From positions 9,422 to 73,421 of the forward strand of contig JAYRWE010000032.1 in NCBI GenBank assembly GCA_041918175.1: a stretch of 64,000 bases of DNA, written 5' to 3'. This DNA comes from JABWAN01 sp041918175 (lineage in GTDB: Bacteria; Zhuqueibacterota; Zhuqueibacteria; Zhuqueibacterales; Zhuqueibacteraceae). Every line of letters begins with the position of its first letter. Position 1 is the first letter of the stretch. Shown piece after piece: positions 25,785-33,926 of this stretch. The notes beneath the pieces were generated by a model. That model ran no database searches. It saw nothing but the letters and a program-made list of their open reading frames with translations, and was not told where the DNA came from. The position numbers and the translations under genes were made by a program.

Positions 25785-26660
25785 ATGAAATCTCATTCCC
25801 GCAACTTTGAAACGCCTGCGCCAACGGCAGTGCGTAGCGCCGCCGTCGCAGGTATGTTCTACCCGGCCTCGCCGCACGCATTGCAACAACAAGTTGGCGA
25901 ATTGCTCGCACCAACTCACCTCACCAACGCTCCAAAAGAAATCGTCGCTCTGCTCGTTCCGCATGCCGGCTATGTTTATTCCGGCGGCGTGGCTGCGCAT
26001 GGCTATAAACTTTTGCACGGTTGTGCGGCGCAAACCGTTGCCGTGCTCGCGCCGAGCCATTTCAAACGTTTTCCGTTTATCTCGCTGTTCAACGGCCGTG
26101 CCTACGTTACGCCGCTGGGAGAGATGCCCGTTGCGCAAGATCTCGTGCAGGAGTTGGCGCAATCTGATGAGCGCTTTGTGTGCTCCTGGCTTGGTCATGA
26201 TGCGGGCGACGGCCGCGCGGAGCATGCGCTCGAAGTGCAGCTTCCCTTTTTGCAGCGCGTGTTGCCGCACAGTGCGTTGTTGCCGATCGTGATGGGCGAG
26301 CATTCCTGGGAACTGTGCGAAGCGCTCGCGCACCGGCTTGCAGAGCTTGCCGCGCAACATGCGCTCCTGCTGATTGCAAGCTCGGATTTGTCGCACTATC
26401 ACAATGCCGAAGCGGCGCGGCAACTCGATCAACATTGCTTGGAATTGCTGCTCGCCGGAGAAGCGCGCAAGTTGCATGAAGCTTTGGTGCAGCGGAAATG
26501 CGAAGCCTGCGGGAGCGGTCCGATGATTACGACGTTGCTCGCTGCCCAAGCCTTGCATGCAAATCGCATCGAGTTGCTCTGCTATGATCACTCCGGCAGC
26601 GTATCGGGAGATTTTGATTGCGTTGTGGGATATGCCGCAGTGAGTTTTAGTCGCAATTGA
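25785..26660 (+). CDS. amrB: AmmeMemoRadiSam system protein B (Memo-like)
   Basis: A 291-residue protein of the MEMO1 family, structurally related to class III extradiol dioxygenases. Typical blocks: VAGMFYPASP (21-30), LLVPHAGYVYSGGVAA (57-72, His60), APSHF (89-93, His92), AEHALEVQLPFLQ, and SSDLSHYH near residue 200, which supply the expected His ligands of the metal site. The gene is followed seven bases later by AMMECR1. Both proteins are members of a conserved trio with the radical SAM enzyme at 10.2 kb. Precise reaction unknown. Confidence 0.92.
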   Translation: MKSHSRNFETPAPTAVRSAAVAGMFYPASPHALQQQVGELLAPTHLTNAPKEIVALLVPHAGYVYSGGVAAHGYKLLHGCAAQTVAVLAPSHFKRFPFISLFNGRAYVTPLGEMPVAQDLVQELAQSDERFVCSWLGHDAGDGRAEHALEVQLPFLQRVLPHSALLPIVMGEHSWELCEALAHRLAELAAQHALLLIASSDLSHYHNAEAARQLDQHCLELLLAGEARKLHEALVQRKCEACGSGPMITTLLAAQALHANRIELLCYDHSGSVSGDFDCVVGYAAVSFSRN

Positions 26661-26667
26661 AAACGTT

Positions 26668-27237
26668 ATGCTCACGCCTGCACAAAAAGCTAGTTTGCTG
26701 CAAACGGCGCAACAAGCACTTGCCGAACTCTTTGCCGCAGCGCCGCTGCCGGCTTCAACCGAAACTGCGCACTTTGATGTCGCCGCAGATTACTGCGGGG
26801 TATTTGTGAGCCTTTATGTCAAGGGTAAATTGCGCGGGTGCATCGGCAATCTCAATGCGAACGCACCGCTGCCGGAGTTGATCGCAGAGATGGCGCAAGC
26901 TGCGGCGCGTCATGATCCGCGCTTTGCGCCGTTGCAAGCGGAAGAGTTGGGCAACGTTGCAATCGAAATATCGCTTTTGCATTCCATGCAAGCGCTGCAT
27001 GCGCCGAATGAAATCGAAATCGGCCGCGACGGGCTTTTCGTGCGACACGGCAAGAAACACGGTTTGTTGTTGCCGCAAGTTGCTGCCAAACGTAATTGGG
27101 AAGCGCAGCATTTTTTAGAGCAAACTTGCCGCAAGGCAGATTTGCCGCTTTTTGCTTGGCAAGAACCCACGACTGAAGTTTTTCGATTTGCGGCCGAAGT
27201 TTTTTCGGATCGTGATGATGCGACAACGGAATCATGA
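26668..27237 (+). CDS. amrA: AmmeMemoRadiSam system protein A (AMMECR1)
   Basis: A 189-residue AMMECR1-domain protein. The invariant LRGCIG motif is at residues 55-60 in the context FVSLYVKGKLRGCIGNL, with EISLLHSMQAL and LLLPQVAAKRNWEAQHFLEQTCRKA further on. Together with the Memo gene it forms a two-gene unit (seven-base spacing). The conserved Cys and the tight link with Memo and AmrS suggest a shared pathway, still undefined biochemically. Confidence 0.93.
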   Translation: MLTPAQKASLLQTAQQALAELFAAAPLPASTETAHFDVAADYCGVFVSLYVKGKLRGCIGNLNANAPLPELIAEMAQAAARHDPRFAPLQAEELGNVAIEISLLHSMQALHAPNEIEIGRDGLFVRHGKKHGLLLPQVAAKRNWEAQHFLEQTCRKADLPLFAWQEPTTEVFRFAAEVFSDRDDATTES

Positions 27238-27359
27238 CGCGCATGCGCTCTGCGGCAAGCGCAAAACGATTCTCCGCAAAGCAATTCTGCGCAGGGCTTG
27301 GGCAATAGTCGGTTTGCTTTTCTCAGAACAGAAAATACGCATTCAAGCGCCACTCGAAA

Positions 27360-28658
27360 ATGTCTAGGCTTTTTCATCAACGCACGCGTGCCGATTGGCT
27401 GCGTTTCGAAGCGCAGTGGCTCGCGCCGTATGCCTGCCCGAGCGCGCACGCGCACAGCACACGGCGGCATGCCGAAGCGGAGCATGCGTATCGCGCGGCG
27501 TTTCAGCGCGACCGTGATCGCATCATTCATTCGCGTGCCTTTCGCCGTTTGAAGCACAAACGCCAAGTGTTTCTCATCACGGAAGGCGACCACTTTCGCA
27601 CGCGTCTCACGCACACGCTCGAAGTCGCGCAGATTTCACGCACCGCGGGTCGCGCTCTCGGTCTCAATGAAGATTTGCTCGAAGCCATCGCGCTCGGGCA
27701 TGACTTGGGGCACACGCCGTTCGGCCATCTCGGCGAAAGCGTGCTTGATGAAATTTTACAAGGCTGCGATCCGCTGGGCCAAGGCGCCTGCGGCGGTTTC
27801 AAACACAATTATCAATCGTTGCGCATTGTGGACCTGCTCGAAACGAAGTATGAGTTTCCGGGTTTGAATCTCACGGCCGCAGTGCGTGAAGGCTTGCTCA
27901 AACATACCCGCTTGAAGCGCGGGCAAATTCGCTATGCTGATCTCGAACTCGCCGGGCTGCATTTTGAATTGGATCACGCCACCACTGTCGAAGGGCAACT
28001 CGTTGCGCTCGCCGACGAAGTGGCGCAACGCACGCATGATTTCGAAGACGGCCTTCGCGCCGAATTGGTGACGCCGGAAGAAATTCGCGATCTGGAAATT
28101 GTGCAGCGCGTAGAGGAGCAATTTCAACTGCGCATGGTCGCCGAGCAGAATCTCTATTTGTACTGCAATCGGCTCGTGAACGGCTTGGTGAATTTGTTGG
28201 TGAGCGATTTGATCGCGCAGGGCTTGCAAAACTTGGAGCACTTTGTTGCGCAGAAGCAGCGGCAGCATCGGTTCGATCAAGAGATCATTCATTTCGGGCC
28301 GGAGACGGAGGCGTTGCAGAATGAATTGAACAAGTTCATTTATCAACGCATCATCTTTCATCCCGCGACGCGACGCACCGATGCACATGCGGGCGAAGTG
28401 TTGCGCAGTCTTTATCGCGCATATGATGAAGATCCTGCGCTGTTGCCGCAGCAAACCGGTGTTGTGCCTTTGCGCGTAAGTGCGGAAAGTCGGCAACGCC
28501 GCATCGCCGATTTCATCGCGGGCATGACGGACAGTTTCGCGCTCACGGAGTTTGAGCGGCTCCAACACCTGGGCTTGCATTTGCCGGAAGTTGATCTTGC
28601 AGCGCTGCGCTTGCCGCGCACCATCGCTCGCCTCGGAGAAGACGCCGATAACATATGA
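27360..28658 (+). CDS. dgt: Deoxyguanosinetriphosphate triphosphohydrolase-like protein
   Basis: A 432-residue HD-domain dNTP triphosphohydrolase that removes tripolyphosphate from dNTPs and so controls nucleotide pools. The N-terminus has the RDRDRIIHSRAFRRLKHKRQVF block (about 50-71) typical of the family. Metal-binding residues are His85 (THTLEVAQ) and His114/Asp115 (GHDLGHTPFGH); the distal Asp is in VALADEVAQRTHD. Length and motifs match the bacterial dGTPase-like subfamily. Its stop overlaps the start of the ABC ATPase gene by four bases (ATGA), so the two are translated together. Confidence 0.93.
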   Translation: MSRLFHQRTRADWLRFEAQWLAPYACPSAHAHSTRRHAEAEHAYRAAFQRDRDRIIHSRAFRRLKHKRQVFLITEGDHFRTRLTHTLEVAQISRTAGRALGLNEDLLEAIALGHDLGHTPFGHLGESVLDEILQGCDPLGQGACGGFKHNYQSLRIVDLLETKYEFPGLNLTAAVREGLLKHTRLKRGQIRYADLELAGLHFELDHATTVEGQLVALADEVAQRTHDFEDGLRAELVTPEEIRDLEIVQRVEEQFQLRMVAEQNLYLYCNRLVNGLVNLLVSDLIAQGLQNLEHFVAQKQRQHRFDQEIIHFGPETEALQNELNKFIYQRIIFHPATRRTDAHAGEVLRSLYRAYDEDPALLPQQTGVVPLRVSAESRQRRIADFIAGMTDSFALTEFERLQHLGLHLPEVDLAALRLPRTIARLGEDADNI

Positions 28659-29464
28659 CCCTTGCCTTTCGCGAAGTTTATTTCGCCTACGAAAACTATC
28701 ACCCTCCAGTTCATTCCGCCTCGCGCTATCAACTCCGCGATTTGAATTTTCAGATTTCGGCCAATGAGTTTGTCGCGATCGTCGGACGCTCCGGCTCGGG
28801 CAAGAGCACGTTGCTGCAAATGTGCAACGGTTTATTACCGCCAGCGCGCGGCGAGGTTTTGATTGACGCGAAAAATATCCATGCGAAAGATTACCCGCTC
28901 ACTGCGCTGCGTCGGCGCGTCGGCCTCGTGTTTCAATTTCCCGAGGCGCAACTTTTCGCCGCGACCGTGCGTGAGGACGTTGCTTTCGCCGCGGTGCAGC
29001 AAAAGTTGTCGCAGGAAGAAATAAATTCGCGTACGCGCCAGGCGTGCGCGCAGGTTGGCTTGTCTGAAAATTTTTTAGAGCGCAATCCGCTCACCCTCAG
29101 CGAAGGCGAAAAGCGCCGTGTCGCTTTCGCGGGCGTCCTCGTTATGGTTCCCGAAATGCTCGTGCTCGATGAGCCGACGGCGAGCTTGGATGCGCGCGGC
29201 ATCGACGAAGTGAAAGCGCTCATGCAGCAATGGCATCGCGCCGGCAAAACGCTCGTCATGATCAGCCATGACGCGGATTTGGTCTATGAACTCGCGCAAC
29301 GCGTGTTGGTGCTGCACGAAGGCACGATCATCTTCTCCGGCGCGCCGCACGAGCTTTGGCGCGATACCGACGACAGCCGTGCGCTTTGCGCGCGCGCGGG
29401 CTTGGCAATGCCGCGCGCGCTGCGTTTGCAAGCAGTGCTCGCACGGCACGGCTGGAAAATTTGA
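28655..29464 (+). CDS. Energy-coupling factor-type ABC ATPase, orphan
   Basis: A 269-residue ATPase of the CbiO/EcfA group. It has Walker A GRSGSGKST (44-52), the group-typical Q-loop VFQFPEAQLFAATVREDVAF, signature LSEGEKRRVAFAGVL (SEGE instead of SGGQ is common in EcfA), and Walker B MLVLDEPTASLD. ECF ATPases drive vitamin and metal uptake with an EcfT membrane partner and an S component. Neither lies nearby, and the gene is coupled to dgt by an ATGA overlap, so its substrate is unknown and the partner must be elsewhere. Confidence 0.88.
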   Translation: MTLAFREVYFAYENYHPPVHSASRYQLRDLNFQISANEFVAIVGRSGSGKSTLLQMCNGLLPPARGEVLIDAKNIHAKDYPLTALRRRVGLVFQFPEAQLFAATVREDVAFAAVQQKLSQEEINSRTRQACAQVGLSENFLERNPLTLSEGEKRRVAFAGVLVMVPEMLVLDEPTASLDARGIDEVKALMQQWHRAGKTLVMISHDADLVYELAQRVLVLHEGTIIFSGAPHELWRDTDDSRALCARAGLAMPRALRLQAVLARHGWKI

Positions 29465-29541
29465 TTGCTTTTCAAGCGCCGCTCTTTTATCGTCATCCGA
29501 CGCCATTGTGATTATCGTGAATTAAAAATCAGGAGCACCGT

Positions 29542-30159
29542 ATGGCCGTAACTACTGCGTTTCGTCCGGCATTCAAAAAAAATGAATACCCTGCGGAAAA
29601 ACATTGGCCGCCTCCGGGGCAGTGGACGTATGAAGATTACCGCCGCTTGCCCGAAGATGGCATGACCTACGAAATCATCGAGGGAGAATTGCATATGGCG
29701 CCCGCACCGATTCCAATGCATCAAGATTCCAATTCAGAGATGATTACTGCGCTCCGTAATTTCAGCAAGCAAAATAATGCCGGGAAAGCTTTCGTGGCTC
29801 CCATCGACGTTATTCTCCCTGGAATTGCAGAACCGGTGCAGCCTGATGTTTTGTTCATTTTAAAAGAGCGGCTGCATATAGTCAAACCGACTCGTATTGA
29901 AGGCGCGCCGGACCTTGTCGTTGAAGTGCTCTCGCCGTCCAATGCGAGTATCGACCGCGGCAAAAAGTTTCGCGCCTATGCCAGAGCAGGTGTGCGCGAG
30001 TATTGGCTGATCGATCCGCTCGCACGCACGATTGAGATTTTTGTATTGCGGGCTGGCGAGTATCATTTGCTCGGCAACTATGCGATTGGTGCTTCCGCAC
30101 GCTCGGAAGTGCTAACTGGTTTCGAAGTGCAAGTTGCTGAAATCTGTCCTGAACCATAA
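29542..30159 (+). CDS. Uma2 family endonuclease-like protein
   Basis: A 205-residue protein of the Uma2 (DUF820) family with a PD-(D/E)XK nuclease-like fold. Motifs: MTYEIIEGELHMAPAPIPMH, EPVQPDVLF, APDLVVEVLSPSN (Asp and Glu-x-Leu at the putative active site), and GVREYWLIDP. These proteins are numerous in cyanobacteria and other lineages; cellular role unknown. CAGGAGCACC precedes the ATG. Confidence 0.9.
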   Translation: MAVTTAFRPAFKKNEYPAEKHWPPPGQWTYEDYRRLPEDGMTYEIIEGELHMAPAPIPMHQDSNSEMITALRNFSKQNNAGKAFVAPIDVILPGIAEPVQPDVLFILKERLHIVKPTRIEGAPDLVVEVLSPSNASIDRGKKFRAYARAGVREYWLIDPLARTIEIFVLRAGEYHLLGNYAIGASARSEVLTGFEVQVAEICPEP

Positions 30160-30161
30160 AC

Positions 30162-31082
30162 ATGGAATGCCTTGCCTTCATGCGAAAGAAAAATTCTTTT
30201 CTATCCCGGCAGTTTATCCCTTCTCTTATTTTCCTCTGCTTCGCCTCAACCTTTGCGCAAGAAACGAGCGCTCCAATTTCAAAAAGCTGTTTGTGGAAAG
30301 TGCAATCCAAAGCCAATACGGTTTACTTACTCGGCTCGATTCATTTGCTGCAGGCGGAGAATTATCCCCTGCCTACTGCAATGGAAAAGGCCTTTGATGA
30401 GTCGCGCGTGCTTGTGCTTGAAATCAATCCGGACAGCCTTGCGCTTCCGCAGATGCAACAACTCGTGCTGGGCAAAGGCGTGTTCGCCGCAGGCAAAACA
30501 TTGCAAAGCGTGCTCTCCAAAGAGACACTTGCGCTCGCACAAAAGCGCGCGGCAGAAGTGGGGCTCGATCTCGTGTTCATACAAAACTTCGAGCCGTGGC
30601 TGGTGGGCATCACATTAACCGCGGCGAAATTGCAGCTCATGGGCTTGACCCCGCAGCATGGCGTGGATCAATACTTTTTTAAGAAAGCGCAAGCTGCCAA
30701 CAAGCCGGTTCTGACTTTGGAGAGTATTGCTTTTCAAATCAATCGCTTTGACCTGATGTCGCTCAAAAATCAAAACGATTTTTTGGAAGAGACCCTGCAA
30801 GAGTGGGATGTGTTGGAGAGTGATCTTGACCGCATCGTACAGGCCTGGTCACGCGGCGAGCCGGATACGCTTGCGACAATACTTTTTGAGGGAATGAAAG
30901 CGTACCCGGAAGTTTATTTTTCGCTGATTACAGAACGCAATCGCAATTGGCTGCCGCGGATCGAAAAGTTTTTGTTAGCCGATAAGACGCATCTCGTTGT
31001 GGTGGGCGCGGGACATATGGTGGGGCCGGAAGGTTTGATTCCTGCGCTTCAGAGCAAAGGCTATTTTGTGCAGCAACTGTGA
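30162..31082 (+). CDS. TraB/GumN family protein, exported
   Basis: A 306-residue protein (or 300 if the ATG at 30180 is used, which places the basic residues RKK directly before the signal helix). It has a signal peptide (FIPSLIFLCFASTFAQ). The TraB/GumN pattern SCLWKVQSKANTVYLLGSIHLL (49-70) is followed by VLVLEINPD, and a late HLVVVGAGHMVGPEGLIPAL with the second conserved His. The family has a tiki-like metalloprotease-related fold with two conserved GxxH motifs, both present. The gene starts two bases after the Uma2 stop. Confidence 0.88.
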   Translation: MECLAFMRKKNSFLSRQFIPSLIFLCFASTFAQETSAPISKSCLWKVQSKANTVYLLGSIHLLQAENYPLPTAMEKAFDESRVLVLEINPDSLALPQMQQLVLGKGVFAAGKTLQSVLSKETLALAQKRAAEVGLDLVFIQNFEPWLVGITLTAAKLQLMGLTPQHGVDQYFFKKAQAANKPVLTLESIAFQINRFDLMSLKNQNDFLEETLQEWDVLESDLDRIVQAWSRGEPDTLATILFEGMKAYPEVYFSLITERNRNWLPRIEKFLLADKTHLVVVGAGHMVGPEGLIPALQSKGYFVQQL

Positions 31083-31168
31083 TGCGAAACCGTCGCGGAT
31101 AAAATGGAGGGAATGAAGCGCGGCCACGCTCACCACCGAACGTGGCGCGCATGAAAGAAAGACCAGCG

Positions 31169-31723
31169 CTACTTCACCAAAGCGGAAATCGCTTTGAACT
31201 CCGCGATGTCGGCGCGCACCATAAGTTCGAACAAAGCGGCTTCGGTGGTGGTAATGATTGCGCCCGCGGCGCGCATGCGTTCGAGCGCATTGCTGTGATC
31301 GCCCTCGCGTCGCGAGGACACGGCGTCGCGCACAACGTGTGCTTGAAAGCCCTGCGCCAACAAATCGTGCGCGGTTTGCGAAACGCACACATGCGTTTCA
31401 ATACCGCAGAGCGCGACTTGCTGAATGCCCTCGCCTTTGAACCCCGCCATTAATGCCTCGCTTCCGCAACAACTGAATGACATTTTTTGCAAAGGCTGTG
31501 CGCCGGCCAAGGCTTCGGCAACTGCCGGGATCGTTCCGCCGAGGCCTTGGGGATATTGCTCGGTCACGTAAATCGGCACACGCAAAGTTTGAAAGCCGCG
31601 AATCAATTTCACGGCATTCTGCTCCACTTGCGCGCTGAAGCACATGGCCGCATGTACGCGCGCTTGAATGTCGATCACGAGCAGCGCGGTTTGATGGCGA
31701 TCTAATAATGCCGGGTGGCGCAT
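31169..31723 (-). CDS. Isochorismatase-family cysteine hydrolase
   Basis: A 184-residue hydrolase using the ATG at 31723, which has GAGG five bases upstream; an ATG at 31756 would overlap the upstream gene. The catalytic triad is visible: Asp in LLVIDIQ, Lys in PLQKMSF and nucleophile Cys in GIETHVCV (D18, K80, C113 in this numbering). The TEQYPQGLGGT block is typical of the YcaC/hydrolase subgroup. The substrate is unknown. The gene is downstream of an NTF2-like protein gene with ten bases between. Confidence 0.88.
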   Translation of the reverse strand: MRHPALLDRHQTALLVIDIQARVHAAMCFSAQVEQNAVKLIRGFQTLRVPIYVTEQYPQGLGGTIPAVAEALAGAQPLQKMSFSCCGSEALMAGFKGEGIQQVALCGIETHVCVSQTAHDLLAQGFQAHVVRDAVSSRREGDHSNALERMRAAGAIITTTEAALFELMVRADIAEFKAISALVK

Positions 31724-31733
31724 CTTTGCCTCG

Positions 31734-32222
31734 TTAGTTTTCGCTGACATGTTCATGCACCAACCGCCAGCCGTTGTCAGTGCTCACCCAAATGCGCGTG
31801 ACTTTACCGGAGCCTTCCACGAACTTATCGCCGAGTTTGCCGTCGGTCATGTAATTATAAACCACGACCAGCGCTTCTTTATAAATTTCCTCGCTCTTTT
31901 GCAGCACGCTCGTGGGGCCGCTCACGGCTTCCATTTGGCTCTTCACTTTTTTCATGACTTCGCCGGAGCCGTCGATGCGATACGGAATCTTCGGCTGGAA
32001 GCGCGTGGCCTTCGCATGCAACAAATCGCTGTACGCTTTTTCATCCTTCTTCGAAAGCGCCGTGTCAAGCTCTTTGTTGTGATTGCTCGCGTTCTTTTTG
32101 TACGCGTCTTGCTCGACTTTCGTGACCTTTGCTTTTTTAAAATAGCTTTTGGCGAGTAAGCCGCCGCCAATCAGCACGGTCAGAATTGCGATGAGATTCG
32201 CCAGGATTTCGATGGTCAACAC
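31734..32222 (-). CDS. Membrane-anchored NTF2/SnoaL-like protein
   Basis: A 162-residue protein with one N-terminal membrane helix (about 4-24, IEILANLIAILTVLIGGGLL). A basic stretch and an NTF2-like domain follow, seen in DEKAYSDLLHAKATRFQP and the strand pair KVTRIWVSTDNGWRLVHEHVS at the C-terminus. Such domains bind small molecules or serve as protein scaffolds; no catalytic residue is evident. It shares direction and close spacing with the isochorismatase-family gene, so co-transcription is likely. Confidence 0.75.
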   Translation of the reverse strand: MLTIEILANLIAILTVLIGGGLLAKSYFKKAKVTKVEQDAYKKNASNHNKELDTALSKKDEKAYSDLLHAKATRFQPKIPYRIDGSGEVMKKVKSQMEAVSGPTSVLQKSEEIYKEALVVVYNYMTDGKLGDKFVEGSGKVTRIWVSTDNGWRLVHEHVSEN

Positions 32223-32368
32223 CTCCTCAAGGGTGATTTTGTAATGCTGTTGCAGAACGATTGGACGGCAGAGTCAGCGCGGATAATTCTGCCGGAGTTT
32301 CTATTCGCGCTGATGCGTGTTCATTCGCGATTCACAGGTTGGGTTGCTTGCCATTGCCTTGTGGTGAA

Positions 32369-32998
32369 TCATGGGACGACTTTCCACGCCGTTTGGGGCA
32401 GAGACGTTTGCAAATACTTGCCGAGTTGCCGGCTTTCGGCAAGAACGTATTGCGCCTCGCGCCAAACGTAGAGATCGCTCACCAGCACACTTTCTTGCAG
32501 CTTGTTGAACTTGCGGGAATAGATGCGCAGATTGTGATATCCGCGCGTGCTCGAATCTTCAAGCGCGACCGCCTCCGCAAGAATATTATCCGTGGGCAGG
32601 AGATTGCGCAGCCCCGAGCGCGTGCGTTGCCAGAGCCAAACGCCGCAGCCGCCGCTGCCGCACCATTCGAATACATTGGAGATCAACAACTCCTTCGAAC
32701 CGTCGCCGTCCACGTCAAGAGCGTGCGTGCGCCAAAGCTGGTGACGATCAATGCTTTTGATTTCATATTGCCCCATGGCCTGCAACACATCTTTGGGCAT
32801 GGAGCTGTTGGGAGAGATCACGTCAAACACCGAACCGGCAACCGGCCCAGTGGGAGTGCTGGCCGTCGGCTCAGGTGTTGCCGCCGGTGCGTTATTCTCC
32901 GCCGCCGGCGATTGTTCAATCACAGTGTGTGACGCGTTGTTTTTGGAGCAAGCTGCGAAACTCAGCGCAAGGCAGACGGCAACGAGTGACTTCGTCAT
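32369..32998 (-). CDS. Predicted lipoprotein, FG-GAP-like
   Basis: A 209-residue protein from the ATG at 32998 (an upstream ATG at 33010 is an alternative). The signal ALSFAAC places the lipid-attachment Cys at residue 17. A Pro/Thr/Ala-rich linker (about 22-55) separates the anchor from a globular domain containing ALDVDGDGSKELLIS, an FG-GAP-type calcium-loop motif, and a paired-cysteine segment CGSGGCGVWLWQ. A role in the periplasm or on the inner face of the outer membrane is inferred. No close family recognised. Located divergent from sixA. Confidence 0.7.
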   Translation of the reverse strand: MTKSLVAVCLALSFAACSKNNASHTVIEQSPAAENNAPAATPEPTASTPTGPVAGSVFDVISPNSSMPKDVLQAMGQYEIKSIDRHQLWRTHALDVDGDGSKELLISNVFEWCGSGGCGVWLWQRTRSGLRNLLPTDNILAEAVALEDSSTRGYHNLRIYSRKFNKLQESVLVSDLYVWREAQYVLAESRQLGKYLQTSLPQTAWKVVP

Positions 32999-33010
32999 GG
33001 CGATTCCCAT

Positions 33011-33362
33011 CCTCTACAAAAGCAACGGCGCATTCAGCTACGATGCGCCGCGAATCCTATAGACATTTTTGCGGGCGAAATTATAAGAAAAAAAATCGCG
33101 GTGGACAAGCTCTTTTCCTCGCGTCTGAAATGTATTTGCTCTCACGGAACGCGCTTTCTATATTCCCGCGCCGCTAAACCGACAGCCGAGCGCAAAGCAC
33201 GAGGCGCAGGCTCAACTTCGTTACGCTTGAAACGTGTGTGAGTTTGGCCGTCTGAAGCAGGCGCAATCTTCGCGCGATCATTCCCACCTCCTCCGGCGGG
33301 AGTCCATTGGTGGAAAATTCAGGTTGCAGCTTCATTTCAGTAAAAGACATTCAGGAGTCACC
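33011..33362. other. Divergent promoter region, 352 bases
   Basis: Intergenic region between the lipoprotein gene (minus) and sixA (plus). No repeat or RNA gene was recognised. Both genes must be driven from here, but no boxes convincing enough to mark were found; an AT-rich stretch lies around 33085-33105. Confidence 0.4.
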
Positions 33363-33863
33363 ATGAAAATTTATATCATCCGCCACGCCATTGCCGAGCT
33401 GCGGGAAGAGTGGGAGCAACGGGACGAGTTGCGGCCATTAACCAAAAGTGGCCGCGCAAAAATGAAGCGCATTGCGCGCGGCCTGGAGCGCATCGGCGTA
33501 AAACTTTCGCATCTTTATTCCAGCCCATTGGTGCGCGCCCAGCAAACAGCGGAGGTTGTGCAAAAGCGATTCAAGCTCAAGTCTGTTGGAGAAACGAATC
33601 TACTCGTGCCCGAAGCAAATCCAGAAGACCTGATTCCATTTCTCAATGAACATGCGGAGGCAGACGCGCTTGCGTTGGTCGGGCACGAGCCGCAGGTGGG
33701 TGCGTTGCTCGCATTATTGCTAACGGGCCAGATGCTCTCACAGTTGCCGTTTAAAAAAGGCGGCGTTGCCTTGTTGGAAGCGCCGAAACCGATTGTCGCG
33801 GGCCGTTGTGCTTTACATTGGTTCATGGAGCCGCGCGCGCTCGCACGGTTGGGAGAACAATAA
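33363..33863 (+). CDS. sixA: Phosphohistidine phosphatase SixA-like
   Basis: A 166-residue histidine phosphatase of the SixA branch: IYIIRHAIAE at the N-terminus (Arg7, catalytic His8), LYSSPLVRAQQTAEVV, and LVGHEPQVGALLALLL with the second His. SixA dephosphorylates phosphohistidine in phosphorelay or PTS-related Hpt/NPr domains in Escherichia coli; other substrates are possible. The ATG at 33363 follows AGGAGTCACC; the frame upstream of it is not conserved. A strong terminator follows five bases after the stop. Confidence 0.88.
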   Translation: MKIYIIRHAIAELREEWEQRDELRPLTKSGRAKMKRIARGLERIGVKLSHLYSSPLVRAQQTAEVVQKRFKLKSVGETNLLVPEANPEDLIPFLNEHAEADALALVGHEPQVGALLALLLTGQMLSQLPFKKGGVALLEAPKPIVAGRCALHWFMEPRALARLGEQ

Positions 33864-33867
33864 TATT

Positions 33868-33906
33868 CTAAAGCGGATTTTCAGCTTGTCTGAAAATCCG
33901 CTTTAG
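33868..33906 (+). terminator. Strong intrinsic terminator after sixA
   Basis: A perfect 17-base-pair stem: CTAAAGCGGATTTTCAG (33868-33884) with CTGAAAATCCGCTTTAG (33890-33906), five-base loop CTTGT, then TTTCTTT. It separates sixA from the next plus-strand gene. The long stem with an A/T-rich flank could work in both directions. Confidence 0.88.
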
Positions 33907-33926
33907 TTTCTTTATGGAGTTGTCAT

